Position numbers and translations under genes: made by a program
Notes under the pieces: generated by a model
Database searches by the model: none
The model's input: only the letters and a program-made list of their open reading frames with translations
Told to the model about the DNA's origin: nothing
Assembly (NCBI RefSeq): GCF_042788235.1
Contig: NZ_JBHZOL010000071.1
Location: forward strand, 62,001 to 126,000
Source of the DNA: Sphaerothrix epifaneia
Lineage (GTDB): Bacteria; Cyanobacteriota; Cyanobacteriia; Phormidesmidales; Phormidesmidaceae
Direction of reading: 5' to 3'
DNA length: 64,000 nucleotides
Part shown: positions 49,283 to 57,591 of the stretch, one piece after another
How positions within the stretch are numbered: position 1 is the stretch's first letter
Layout of the letters: each line of letters starts with the position of its first letter

Positions 49283-50182
49283 TCAGACAGCCAACGCCCA
49301 GTTTTGGCGTATCCATTGCTGCATCAAGTGATTCACCTGATCAGGCACTTCATCGTGGGGGCAGTGACCTGCCTGTAAATACACTTCCTTAAGCTGCGAA
49401 TAATGCTGGCGAAACTTAGCGCCTCGCTCCCGTGTATTCATCCAGGGATCGCCTTCGCCCCACAGCAGCAACAGCGGACAGTCCATCTGGGCTAGCAGCG
49501 CATCAACCGTGTCTCCTTGAGGAGACTTAAACACCGACGCAAACACCTGCGCCGCGCCCGCATCACAAGCTGGTCGGTAAATATCTTCAACCAACTGGTC
49601 GGTAATGGCTGACTTATCGAGATAAACCTGCTCTAGGGTTTTGCGAATCATCGATCGCCGCCGCACGTACTGAAACAGCAGCCAGCTCGGTAAAGGCTGA
49701 AGTAGCAACGTGCGAGAAATATTGGCGATCGCCTGCTGCATCGCATTCGCTTTAGGCTGGGTGCTGTCTTCAGAAAAAGGCCCAGCGCTGTTGAGCAACA
49801 CCACACCCGCTACCGATTGCGATCGCTGCGCTGCCGTACACAAGCTGGCATAGCCACCTAAAGAATTACCCGCCAAAACCGCCGGACGGCCAATGACCTG
49901 CCCAATAAAAGCATCTAGCTGATCGCGCCACAAACTGCCGCTATAAGCAATATTGGGTTTGGCAGAGCGACCAAAGCCTAGCAGGTCAATCGCCCACACC
50001 TCAAACTCATGGCTCAGTCCGGCAATCGTTTTGCGCCAGTGGTCGGTCGAAGCGCCAAAGCCGTGTACCAGCAATACAGGTGGATGCTGCGGCTGTGGCT
50101 CACCTGCTCGAACATAGTAAATAGGGTAATCTTGCCACTGCCAGTAGGTACCCGACTCGGAAGCGATCGCTGTGGTCATCAC
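49283..50182 (-). CDS. Alpha/beta-fold hydrolase
   Basis: A 299-residue soluble hydrolase. Oxyanion segment VLLVHGFGAS (37-46), nucleophile elbow LAGNSLGGYAS with Ser107, and C-terminal catalytic His in LQAGHCPHDEVPDQV near 277; the acid is probably in LLLWGEGDPWM. Length fits the esterase/haloalkane dehalogenase-like group. ATG 50182; a second ATG follows at once. It is divergent from the membrane protein at 50309. Cyanobacteria carry several such hydrolases, some acting on chlorophyll or lipid esters; the substrate here is unknown. Confidence 0.92.
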   Translation of the reverse strand: MMTTAIASESGTYWQWQDYPIYYVRAGEPQPQHPPVLLVHGFGASTDHWRKTIAGLSHEFEVWAIDLLGFGRSAKPNIAYSGSLWRDQLDAFIGQVIGRPAVLAGNSLGGYASLCTAAQRSQSVAGVVLLNSAGPFSEDSTQPKANAMQQAIANISRTLLLQPLPSWLLFQYVRRRSMIRKTLEQVYLDKSAITDQLVEDIYRPACDAGAAQVFASVFKSPQGDTVDALLAQMDCPLLLLWGEGDPWMNTRERGAKFRQHYSQLKEVYLQAGHCPHDEVPDQVNHLMQQWIRQNWALAV

Positions 50183-50308
50183 TCAGCCCTCAAACTCTTC
50201 TGTAAACAATTGTAAAACCTGACGTAAATTCTCTCATTAACGGCTGTCCGCACTGGTTTGATCGGGCAAATGTAGTAGATTCATTGCTAATGGGTTTCCG
50301 CTGGAGTT

Positions 50309-51751
50309 ATGGCCGCTCTTTCTCGTCCGCGTAAAATTCGTACCCAAAAGCCTGTCGCTAGACGCAATCAGTGGTTTGAGCGGCTTATGGCTAGTTTGGC
50401 GCTGCTCAACCTGGTGTTGGTGGCTTTTGATCTCAGCTACATTCGCTTTCGCGACTTTTACCTGCGAGAGTTTCCAGCCCTGACCCAGTGGTACGGAGCC
50501 GCGTTCAAAGGGATTGAGCCAGAACGCACAACCACCGCTTACTTAGAAATTGTCGATCAGTTAGAAGAACAAGTCTCTCAAACCGGGTTGCAATCGGCAG
50601 AAGCTCGAACCCTGCTACAAGAACTGCGCGATCGCAGTAGCGAAATCATTGACGAAAACCCCTTTCAAATTGCCGACAAAACAGGCACCCTCGAACGAAT
50701 CAAAAACTTGGTACGGGAACAAGTCGGCACCGATTCCGCCAAAGACGCATTTAACACCTTTTGGAGTCAGTCCTATTTAGAATCTGCCAACTGGGGAAAT
50801 TCTATTGGCTTTTTTAATAGCGAAGTTCGCCCGCTAATTGAAACCAACTATTACCGCCCAGTATGGGAAGACGGCGAACCCCTCGATCAGTTTTGGTTAC
50901 TTGATCAGTGGTTTATTTACCTTTTTGCCATTGAGCTAGCCCTGAGAACGCTGCTAATTTCGCGCCGCTATCAAGGCACTAGCTGGCTCGATGCCATTCT
51001 TCTGCGCTGGTATGACCTCTTTTTGCTCTTACCGTTCTGGCGGTGGCTGCGGATTATTCCGGTGATTGTGCGCATCAATCAGTCAAACCTGATTGACCTC
51101 GATCCGCTACGCAGCCGCATCAATCGGCTAGTCATTAGCAACATCGCCGTTGAGCTAACCGAAATTATTGTGCTACGCATCATTAGCCAAGCCCAAAACC
51201 TGATTCGCGAGGGCGAAGTAGCAAAGTGGCTGGTCAAACCCGATTCAGGCCAAAAATATATTGACCTCAACGATGTCGATGAAGTGCAGGCCATTTCCAG
51301 CCGCTTGACATCGCTGCTAGTTTACCGAGTTTTACCCCAGATCAAACCCGAAATTGACAACCTGATTCAGCACAGCATTACGAATGCAGTCGATCAAACC
51401 CCTGTCTATCAGGGGCTACAGGCTATACCGGGGATGTCTCAGCTACCCAGTCAACTAACGCGCCAGATCGCCGCAGAAATTTCTAAAAATGCCTACGGTG
51501 CCCTCACAGGCGCACTTGAAGACGAAGCTGGAGCGGCCCTCACCCAAAAACTAATTACCCATCTGGTTGCTACGGCTCAAGAGGAGCTGCAAAAAGACAG
51601 CACATTAGCCGATATTGAAGCGCTGACAATTGCGCTGCTAGACGAAGTCAAGGTCAACTACGTACAACGAATTGCGGCTGAAGACGTAGAAGCGATGCAG
51701 CAGCGCAATTACGAATTGTATGAAACAACCCGCCGACTGGGGCAGAAATAG
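50309..51751 (+). CDS. Conserved cyanobacterial membrane protein, 480 residues
   Basis: Not a named family to me. After a basic N-terminus (RPRKIRTQKPVARR) comes a first helix LMASLALLNLVLVAFDLSY, then about 130 soluble residues (TTTAYLEIVDQLEEQV... ), a second helix WLLDQWFIYLFAIELALRTLLI and a third hydrophobic stretch LLRWYDLFLLLPFWRWLRIIPVIV. The C-terminal 240 residues are helical and charged (ISSRLTSLLVYRVLPQIKPEID, GALEDEAGAALTQKLITHLVATAQEEL). Three membrane spans with a large cytoplasmic tail is my reading. ATG 50309. It lies in its own unit before the rimP leader. No function proposed. Confidence 0.8.
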   Translation: MAALSRPRKIRTQKPVARRNQWFERLMASLALLNLVLVAFDLSYIRFRDFYLREFPALTQWYGAAFKGIEPERTTTAYLEIVDQLEEQVSQTGLQSAEARTLLQELRDRSSEIIDENPFQIADKTGTLERIKNLVREQVGTDSAKDAFNTFWSQSYLESANWGNSIGFFNSEVRPLIETNYYRPVWEDGEPLDQFWLLDQWFIYLFAIELALRTLLISRRYQGTSWLDAILLRWYDLFLLLPFWRWLRIIPVIVRINQSNLIDLDPLRSRINRLVISNIAVELTEIIVLRIISQAQNLIREGEVAKWLVKPDSGQKYIDLNDVDEVQAISSRLTSLLVYRVLPQIKPEIDNLIQHSITNAVDQTPVYQGLQAIPGMSQLPSQLTRQIAAEISKNAYGALTGALEDEAGAALTQKLITHLVATAQEELQKDSTLADIEALTIALLDEVKVNYVQRIAAEDVEAMQQRNYELYETTRRLGQK

Positions 51752-51814
51752 CCACAATTAAAAACCAATAAACATTGCGTACATCGGCTCAATTCGTACG
51801 CTAAACTGACATTG

Positions 51815-51890
51815 CGGTTAATGCAGAGCATTAATCGACCCAAGTCAACATGATTTCGTGGGAAGTGGGCGTCTGAGACCCACTTTTTTT
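51815..51890 (+). promoter_or_regulatory. Two-hairpin leader of the rimP-nusA operon with attenuator
   Basis: Hairpin 1: TTAATGC (51818-51824), AGA loop, GCATTAA (51828-51834), extended by CG/CG pairs. Hairpin 2: AAGTGGG (51863-51869) with CCCACTT (51879-51885), followed by a seven-base T run to 51890, the shape of an intrinsic terminator 16 bases before the rimP ATG. A terminator-like hairpin in front of rimP-nusA suggests attenuation, as NusA itself affects termination. Attenuation here is inferred. Confidence 0.6.
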
Positions 51891-51905
51891 ATTGTTAATG
51901 GCGTC

Positions 51906-52373
51906 ATGGTTCATCCTTTAGTTCCTCAAATTATCGATCTAACCCAGCCGATTGCAGAAGACCTTGGTTTAGAAGTTGTCAGTGCAGTCTTCAAAACCAA
52001 TCAGTCTCCGCCTGTCTTGCGAATTGACGTGCGAAATCCGCAGCATGATACCGGATTAGAAGATTGTGAGCGCATGAGTACGGCTTTGGAAGCAGTTTTA
52101 GATGCAGCCGACATTATCCCTGATGCTTACGTGTTAGAAGTTTCTAGCCCAGGCGTCTCAGAAACGCTCGCTAGCGATCGCGACTTTTCTGTTTTTAAAG
52201 GGTTTCCGGTTGAAGTGCAGTTGAGCGAACCCCATCGTGGCAAGCAAACATGGGTGGGTAAGCTCGCCGGACGGGATCAAGACTCTATCTACCTTAATCA
52301 AAAAGGTAAAGCGATCGCTCTACCGCGACCTTTAGTTGAGTGGGTTAAACTCAGCGATCGCTCAGAGGTTTAA
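51906..52373 (+). CDS. rimP: Ribosome maturation factor RimP
   Basis: Assembly factor for the 30S subunit. From ATG 51906 (155 residues) the product shows VHPLVPQIIDLTQPIAEDLGLEVVSAVFK, LRIDVRNPQHDTGLEDCERMSTALEAVLD and YVLEVSSPGVSETLASDRDFSVFKGFPVEV, the core of the family. The longer frame from GTG 51858 would translate the attenuator hairpin and is rejected. Followed after 91 bases by nusA, the standard order rimP-nusA-ylxR-infB, all on the plus strand. Function established for the family. Confidence 0.96.
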   Translation: MVHPLVPQIIDLTQPIAEDLGLEVVSAVFKTNQSPPVLRIDVRNPQHDTGLEDCERMSTALEAVLDAADIIPDAYVLEVSSPGVSETLASDRDFSVFKGFPVEVQLSEPHRGKQTWVGKLAGRDQDSIYLNQKGKAIALPRPLVEWVKLSDRSEV

Positions 52374-52464
52374 TTCATTTTTTAACTTTATCTAGCTACA
52401 CATTTACACCCTAACTGACGGCTCACACACACTGAAATCGTCAATTTTTTGGAGGTCCTTAGCT

Positions 52465-53949
52465 ATGTCAATGGTCAGCTTACCAAACTTGCAAGTGATG
52501 ATCGACGAGATCAGTCGCAGCAAGAATCTTCCTAAACATGCCGTGCAAAATGCTTTGCGCGAAGCTCTGCTCAAAGGCTACGAGCGCTATCGCCGTACCC
52601 TCAAAATGGATAGCTCTCAGTTTGACGAAGAGTATTTTGAAAACTTTGACGTTGAGCTAGATCCCGAAGGCGAAGGTTTCCGGGTAATTGCCACCAAAAC
52701 CATCGTGGAAGCGGTTGAAGACGCCGATCATCAAATTGCCCTCTCTGAAGTTCAAGAAGTTGCCCCCGAAGCCCAAATTGGCGAAACCGTACTGCTAGAT
52801 GTCACCCCCGAACAGCGTGACTTTGGCCGAATGGCGGCGATTCAAACCAAGCAGGTACTGGCTCAAAAGCTGCGCGATCAACAGCGCAAAATGATCCAGG
52901 AAGAATTCAAAGACTTAGAAGGCACGGTACTGCAAGCGCGGGTGCTGCGATTTGAGCGCCAATCTGTGATTATGGCGGTCAGCAGCGGCTACGGCCAGCC
53001 AGATGTAGAAGCTGAGTTGCTCAAGCGCGATCAGCTACCTAACGACAATTACCGGGCTAACGCCACCTTTCGGGTGTTACTTAAGCGGGTGTCTGAAGGT
53101 TCTCACCGTGGCCCTCAGCTACTAGTTTCTAGAGCCGATGCAGGTCTAGTCGTTGAACTTTTCTCCACCGAAGTACCCGAAATTGAAGACGAAGTGGTAC
53201 GGATTGTCGCCGTTGCTCGTGAGGCAAACCCCCCTTCTCGCTCAGTCGGGCCACGTACTAAGATCGCAGTAGACACGTTAGAGCGCGATGTCGATCCGGT
53301 GGGAGCTTGCATTGGTGCTAGGGGTTCGCGGATTCAGGTAGTTGTCAACGAACTGCGAGGCGAAAAAATTGACGTAATTCGCTGGTCGCCTGATCCGGCC
53401 ACCTATATTTCTAATGCGCTTAGCCCAGCCCGTGTAGACGAAGTTCGCCTGGTTAACCCCGAAGAGCGGCAAGCTCATGTCTTAGTACCGGAAGATCAGC
53501 TCAGCCTAGCAATTGGCCGCGAGGGGCAAAATGTACGCCTAGCGGCTCGGCTGACAGGCTGGAAAATTGATATTAAAGATTCTGCTAAGTATGACTATGA
53601 AGCAGAAGCCCGCAAGCTAGAAGAACAAGCTGCGATCGCCGCCGCCAAACGCGCCGAAGAGGAAGCCAGACAAGCCGCAGAAGCGGCAGAGGCGGCGGCC
53701 CTTGAAGCAGAACTTGCGGCTGAAGCTGATGACGAGATAGCTGATGACGAGATAGAAGCAGAGATGAGCGAAGAATCAGCGATCGCCGTAGCTACGGATC
53801 AAGCAATGGAAACGGAGATCGTCGACGACGATGATGGCGACGATGAAACTGAGGAGGTAGAAGCGGCAGCAAATTTAGCCCCTTCTGATAGCGAATCTAC
53901 TGAGGCCGATTTTGTTGACGAAGACAGCGACGACGACGATGAAACCTAA
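52465..53949 (+). CDS. nusA: Transcription termination/antitermination protein NusA
   Basis: RNA polymerase-bound elongation factor of 494 residues. N-terminal domain LPNLQVMIDEISRSKNLPKHAVQNALREALLKGYERY, an S1 domain around residues 145-215 (LEGTVLQARVLRFERQSVIMAV), KH domains (AVDTLERDVDPVGACIGARGSRIQVVVNELRGEKIDVIRW and VPEDQLSLAIGREGQNVRLAARLTGWKIDI). From about residue 375 the tail is Ala/Glu-rich then very acidic (DDEIADDEIEAEMSEE, DDDDGDDETEEVE), a cyanobacterial feature replacing the E. coli AR repeats. GGAGG precedes the ATG. It overlaps ylxR by 11 bases. Confidence 0.97.
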   Translation: MSMVSLPNLQVMIDEISRSKNLPKHAVQNALREALLKGYERYRRTLKMDSSQFDEEYFENFDVELDPEGEGFRVIATKTIVEAVEDADHQIALSEVQEVAPEAQIGETVLLDVTPEQRDFGRMAAIQTKQVLAQKLRDQQRKMIQEEFKDLEGTVLQARVLRFERQSVIMAVSSGYGQPDVEAELLKRDQLPNDNYRANATFRVLLKRVSEGSHRGPQLLVSRADAGLVVELFSTEVPEIEDEVVRIVAVAREANPPSRSVGPRTKIAVDTLERDVDPVGACIGARGSRIQVVVNELRGEKIDVIRWSPDPATYISNALSPARVDEVRLVNPEERQAHVLVPEDQLSLAIGREGQNVRLAARLTGWKIDIKDSAKYDYEAEARKLEEQAAIAAAKRAEEEARQAAEAAEAAALEAELAAEADDEIADDEIEAEMSEESAIAVATDQAMETEIVDDDDGDDETEEVEAAANLAPSDSESTEADFVDEDSDDDDET

Positions 53950-54202
53950 TTATCGACGCTGCCTAAGCTGTCGTCGAGTTGACCATCGTGACAACCTTTG
54001 GCGCATCGTGCGAGTGCATCCCACTCGCCAGGTACAATTAGATCAGGGTATGGGTCGTTCAGCCTATCTTTGCCCCCAGGCGTCTTGCCTCCAAGCCGCC
54101 CAGAAAAAAAATCGCTTAGGGCGATCGCTGCGAACATCCGTTCCTCCGGAAATTTATGTCACTCTGCAGCAAAGATTAGCGTCGCCAGTAGGGGCTGTAT
54201 AG
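53939..54202 (+). CDS. ylxR: YlxR/RnpM family RNA-binding protein
   Basis: A small basic protein (87 residues from ATG 53939) of the DUF448/YlxR family, in the place it always occupies between nusA and infB. Characteristic segments are RRCLSCRRVDHRDNLWRIVRV (Cys-x-x-Cys near the start) and GRSAYLCPQASCLQAAQKKNRLGRSLR. It binds RNA and in Bacillus is a regulator of RNase P, whose role here is inferred only. The frame could start earlier at 53912 but that would read NusA acid-tail DNA; the ATG at 53939 gives MKPNYRRC, the usual beginning. Confidence 0.95.
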   Translation: MKPNYRRCLSCRRVDHRDNLWRIVRVHPTRQVQLDQGMGRSAYLCPQASCLQAAQKKNRLGRSLRTSVPPEIYVTLQQRLASPVGAV

Positions 54203-54540
54203 GTTCGTTAGGCAAAAAAAGCGTTTACTATTTGAGGAGATAAACGCAGCCTGAATGCCTTGCTGTTTGAGCAAGCCCAGCGGCGCGATGTCTGGTTCTA
54301 TTTCACAGGTGTCGTTTTCTTCTAAACTAGCTGTCTAAAACGAATTTTGAATCCCCCGCTAAACTCATTATTAGGGCAGAGGCGAGGGGAGACATTACCT
54401 TACGAGCTTCTGGCCTGTTATGCTGAAGGTCCTTAAAACGGAATAAGGAGTTGAATGACAATTAGCTTTTAGTTCGCAATTGTAGGACTCAGAGAGCGGT
54501 AAACCATGATGCGATAACAAGATTATTGAGAGGGAATTGG
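54203..54540 (+). other. Spacer ylxR-infB with hairpins
   Basis: Two hairpins just after ylxR: GCGTTTA (54221-54227) with TAAACGC (54241-54247), and CTTGC (54259-54263) with GCAAG (54271-54275). No T run follows, so read-through into infB is likely but partial termination or processing is possible. No gene seen. A secondary infB promoter may lie here. Confidence 0.45.
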
Positions 54541-57500
54541 ATGAACAACGCCAAGGTTAGGATATACGAGTTGTCAAAGGAGCTTAACCTAGATAATAAA
54601 GACATTTTGGCGATATGCGATCGCCTCAACATATCGGCGAAAAGCCATAGCAGCACCATTACTGAAGAAGAAGCGAGTCAAATTCGCTCGGCTGCTAGTA
54701 AATATTCACCCAGTGCAGTCACATCAGGGCAAAGCTCAGCAAAACTGAGCAAGCCTACCCGACAAAAAAATGGTGCCCAACGACCTGTGCGCAAGCAGCA
54801 AATTTTAGAAATTCGCCACAGCCGTTCTGGCCCCATACCCCCTAAAGCGACTGATGATATGCGTCCTCCTGAACGGCCCAAACCAACGGCACCCGTTAGT
54901 TCAAATGCAGCCGAACGAGTAGAAGCTGTAGCCTCGTCACCCAGTCGTCCGGTGGCTCGTCCCATTTCCCCCAAACCTAAACAGCCCGACAATCGAGAAA
55001 CTGAGGCAACCGCGTTAAGTTCGCCGCCTACCCCCCCTCCCAGCAAACCAACCGCATCAGCGCCCGCTAGACCTGAGCAGGCTCCAAAGCAGCGGCCTCA
55101 GCTAGTCAGACCGCCAAGTCGTTCTGCCAATGAGGCTGCTGAGTCTATCCCTGAAGCGCCCGTCGAACCAGCCGCCAAGCAGCCAGAGTCTTCTGTCGAA
55201 CTGCTGACGCCACCTCGACCCCAACGGCCCAAACGGGTAGAGGCTCCTAGCCGTCCTACGCCTGTTGATGAAGACAGCCGCTCAGAAGGCAGTCCAGATA
55301 GAGAAACTGCCCAGCTCAAACCCAAGCCTGAGCTGAAACGGCCCAAGCCGAAGCGACCCAGTCGTTCTGAAGATGCTGATGTAGAAACTGATTCTGATTC
55401 TGAAGAAACCAGTTCGCCGACAGAAATCAAAGACGACGCTGATCAGCCCATTCTGCGTCGGCCCACGCCACCGCGCACGAGTAAGCGCAAAGAACGCGAA
55501 GAAGACGATGAGCAAGAAATGCGTCGCGCCAGTAAAGTCACTAAGGCCAAACGGCGATCGCAGCCTGTGCTTGACGACGAAGACGAAGACCTCGCTGAGG
55601 TGATCGATGCGGGTCAGGCAGCGGCTGATATGGCTCCTTCTCAGCTAAGCGTGTCCTTAGCGCGTCCGCCCAAGCCCAAGTCGGCGCGGCCTACCAGCCA
55701 ACCCAAGCCAGCAGCGGCGAAAAATCGCAAACCCACGTTTTCAAAAGAATCCAGTCGCAATCAGCGGCGCGATCGCCAGCAAGATAACCAACCCCAACGG
55801 CCTGAGCGCATTGTCGTCACGACTGGACTCACGGTTAACGAACTAGCCGACAAAATTATGGTGGCCGATACCGAAATTATTCGGTTCTTGTTTATCAAAG
55901 GCATTGCCACCAATGTCAACCAGACTCTCGACATCCCCACTATCGAAATGGTGGCTGAAGAGTACGAAGTCGAGGTAGAAACGGCTGAAGTCGAATCTGA
56001 AGCCCGCAAGGTAACAGAAATGCTCGCTGTGGAAGACCTCGAAAATCTAGAGCGCCGTCCTCCCGTGGTAACCATCATGGGGCACGTAGACCACGGCAAA
56101 ACCACGCTTTTAGACTCCATTCGTAAAACCAAAGTCGCTCAGGGTGAAGCCGGGGGGATTACCCAGCATATTGGTGCCTACCACGTCGATATCGACCACA
56201 ACGGCGATTCTCAGCAAATCGTCTTTTTAGACACCCCCGGTCACGAAGCCTTCACCGCTATGCGGGCTAGGGGAACCCGAGTAACCGATATTGCTATCTT
56301 GGTCGTCGCGGCAGATGATGGCGTCAGACCGCAGACGATTGAAGCCATCAGCCACGCCAAAGCTGCCGAAGTACCGCTGTTGGTGGCTATCAACAAGATC
56401 GACAAAGAGGCCGCCCAGCCCGACCGGGTGAAGCAAGAACTCATGGAACACGGCCTAGTCCCTGAAGAATGGGGCGGTGACACGATTATGGTGCCCGTCA
56501 GTGCTTTGCAGGGAGAACACCTAGACGACCTGTTGGAAATGATTCTGCTGGTGGCCGAGGTTGAAGATCTCCACGCCAATCCTAATCGGCCTGCTAAGGG
56601 CACGGTGATTGAAGCCAACCTAGACAAGGCTCGTGGCCCAGTGGCAACGCTGCTGGTACAAAACGGTACCTTGCGAGTCGGCGATTCTATCGTCGTTGGT
56701 TCCGTCTTTGGTAAAGTGCGCGCCATGATTGACGATCGCGGCAACCGAGTCGAGGCAGCAACGCCTTCTTTTGCGGTTGAGGTGTTGGGTCTAAACGACG
56801 TCCCAGCAGCCGGAGACGAGTTTGACGTCTTTAAGGATGAGAAAGTAGCCCGTGCTACTGCCAACAGCCGTGCCGATACCCAGCGCCAGTCACGCCTACA
56901 ACAGGCAATGGCATCTCGCCGGATTACCCTCAACAGTTTGTCTGCCCAAGCTCAAGAAGGCGACCTCAAAGAGCTAAACCTCTTGCTGAAGGCAGACGTA
57001 CAAGGGTCTCTAGAAGCCATTTTGGGCGCTCTACAGCAGCTACCCCAAGATGAGGTGCAAATCCGCGTCTTGCTAGCGGCTCCAGGTGAAATTAGCGAAA
57101 CCGATGTGGATCTGGCCGCAGCGAGTGGCGCTGTCATTATCGGCTTCAACACGACCCTGGCTCCAGGTGCGCGTCAAGCCGCCGATCGCGCGGGGGTAGA
57201 TGTCCGCGACTATGAAGTGATCTACAAGCTGCTTGACGACGTTCAAGGGGCGATGGAAGGTTTGCTCGAACCAGAACTCGTCGAAGAACCGTTGGGTCAA
57301 GTGGAAGTACGGGCTGTCTTTCCGCTGCGTAAGGGCACAGTGGCAGGTTCTTATGTGCAGTCAGGTAAGGTAACGCGTAACTGTCGCATCCGGGTGATGA
57401 GAAGGGGTGAGGTCATCTTTGAAGGCAACCTCGACTCGCTCAAGCGGATGAAGGAAGATGTCAAGGAGGTTAATGCGGGCTTTGAGTGTGGTATTGGTGT

Positions 57501-57585
57501 CGATAGCTTCAACGGCTGGGAAGAAGGAGACACAATTGAAGCCTTCCGCCTGGTGTCGAAGCGTCGCACTCTAGCAATGGCTTAA
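54541..57585 (+). CDS. infB: Translation initiation factor IF-2
   Basis: GTPase that brings fMet-tRNA to the ribosome. From ATG 54541 (1014 residues) it begins MNNAKVRIYELSKELNL; the longer TTG 54526 start is not needed because GAGAGGG precedes the ATG. Residues about 60-430 are a long charged, Pro/Arg/Glu-rich cyanobacterial linker. The G domain follows with GHVDHGKTTLLDSIR near 514, FLDTPGHEAFTAMRARG, NKIDK and VSAL. The C-terminal domains end with KRMKEDVKEVNAGFECGIGVD. Last gene of the rimP operon, seven bases before the membrane protein at 57592. Confidence 0.97.
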   Translation: MNNAKVRIYELSKELNLDNKDILAICDRLNISAKSHSSTITEEEASQIRSAASKYSPSAVTSGQSSAKLSKPTRQKNGAQRPVRKQQILEIRHSRSGPIPPKATDDMRPPERPKPTAPVSSNAAERVEAVASSPSRPVARPISPKPKQPDNRETEATALSSPPTPPPSKPTASAPARPEQAPKQRPQLVRPPSRSANEAAESIPEAPVEPAAKQPESSVELLTPPRPQRPKRVEAPSRPTPVDEDSRSEGSPDRETAQLKPKPELKRPKPKRPSRSEDADVETDSDSEETSSPTEIKDDADQPILRRPTPPRTSKRKEREEDDEQEMRRASKVTKAKRRSQPVLDDEDEDLAEVIDAGQAAADMAPSQLSVSLARPPKPKSARPTSQPKPAAAKNRKPTFSKESSRNQRRDRQQDNQPQRPERIVVTTGLTVNELADKIMVADTEIIRFLFIKGIATNVNQTLDIPTIEMVAEEYEVEVETAEVESEARKVTEMLAVEDLENLERRPPVVTIMGHVDHGKTTLLDSIRKTKVAQGEAGGITQHIGAYHVDIDHNGDSQQIVFLDTPGHEAFTAMRARGTRVTDIAILVVAADDGVRPQTIEAISHAKAAEVPLLVAINKIDKEAAQPDRVKQELMEHGLVPEEWGGDTIMVPVSALQGEHLDDLLEMILLVAEVEDLHANPNRPAKGTVIEANLDKARGPVATLLVQNGTLRVGDSIVVGSVFGKVRAMIDDRGNRVEAATPSFAVEVLGLNDVPAAGDEFDVFKDEKVARATANSRADTQRQSRLQQAMASRRITLNSLSAQAQEGDLKELNLLLKADVQGSLEAILGALQQLPQDEVQIRVLLAAPGEISETDVDLAAASGAVIIGFNTTLAPGARQAADRAGVDVRDYEVIYKLLDDVQGAMEGLLEPELVEEPLGQVEVRAVFPLRKGTVAGSYVQSGKVTRNCRIRVMRRGEVIFEGNLDSLKRMKEDVKEVNAGFECGIGVDSFNGWEEGDTIEAFRLVSKRRTLAMA

Positions 57586-57591
57586 AGCACG

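Noticed and set aside
49103..49378. 91-residue plus frame
   Set aside because: It starts without a good ribosome-binding site, crosses repeat R1 copy J and runs into the hydrolase gene on the other strand; its translation has no family character.
54678..55430. Minus frames opposite the infB linker
   Set aside because: Shadow frames created by the Pro/Arg codon bias of the IF-2 N-terminal region.
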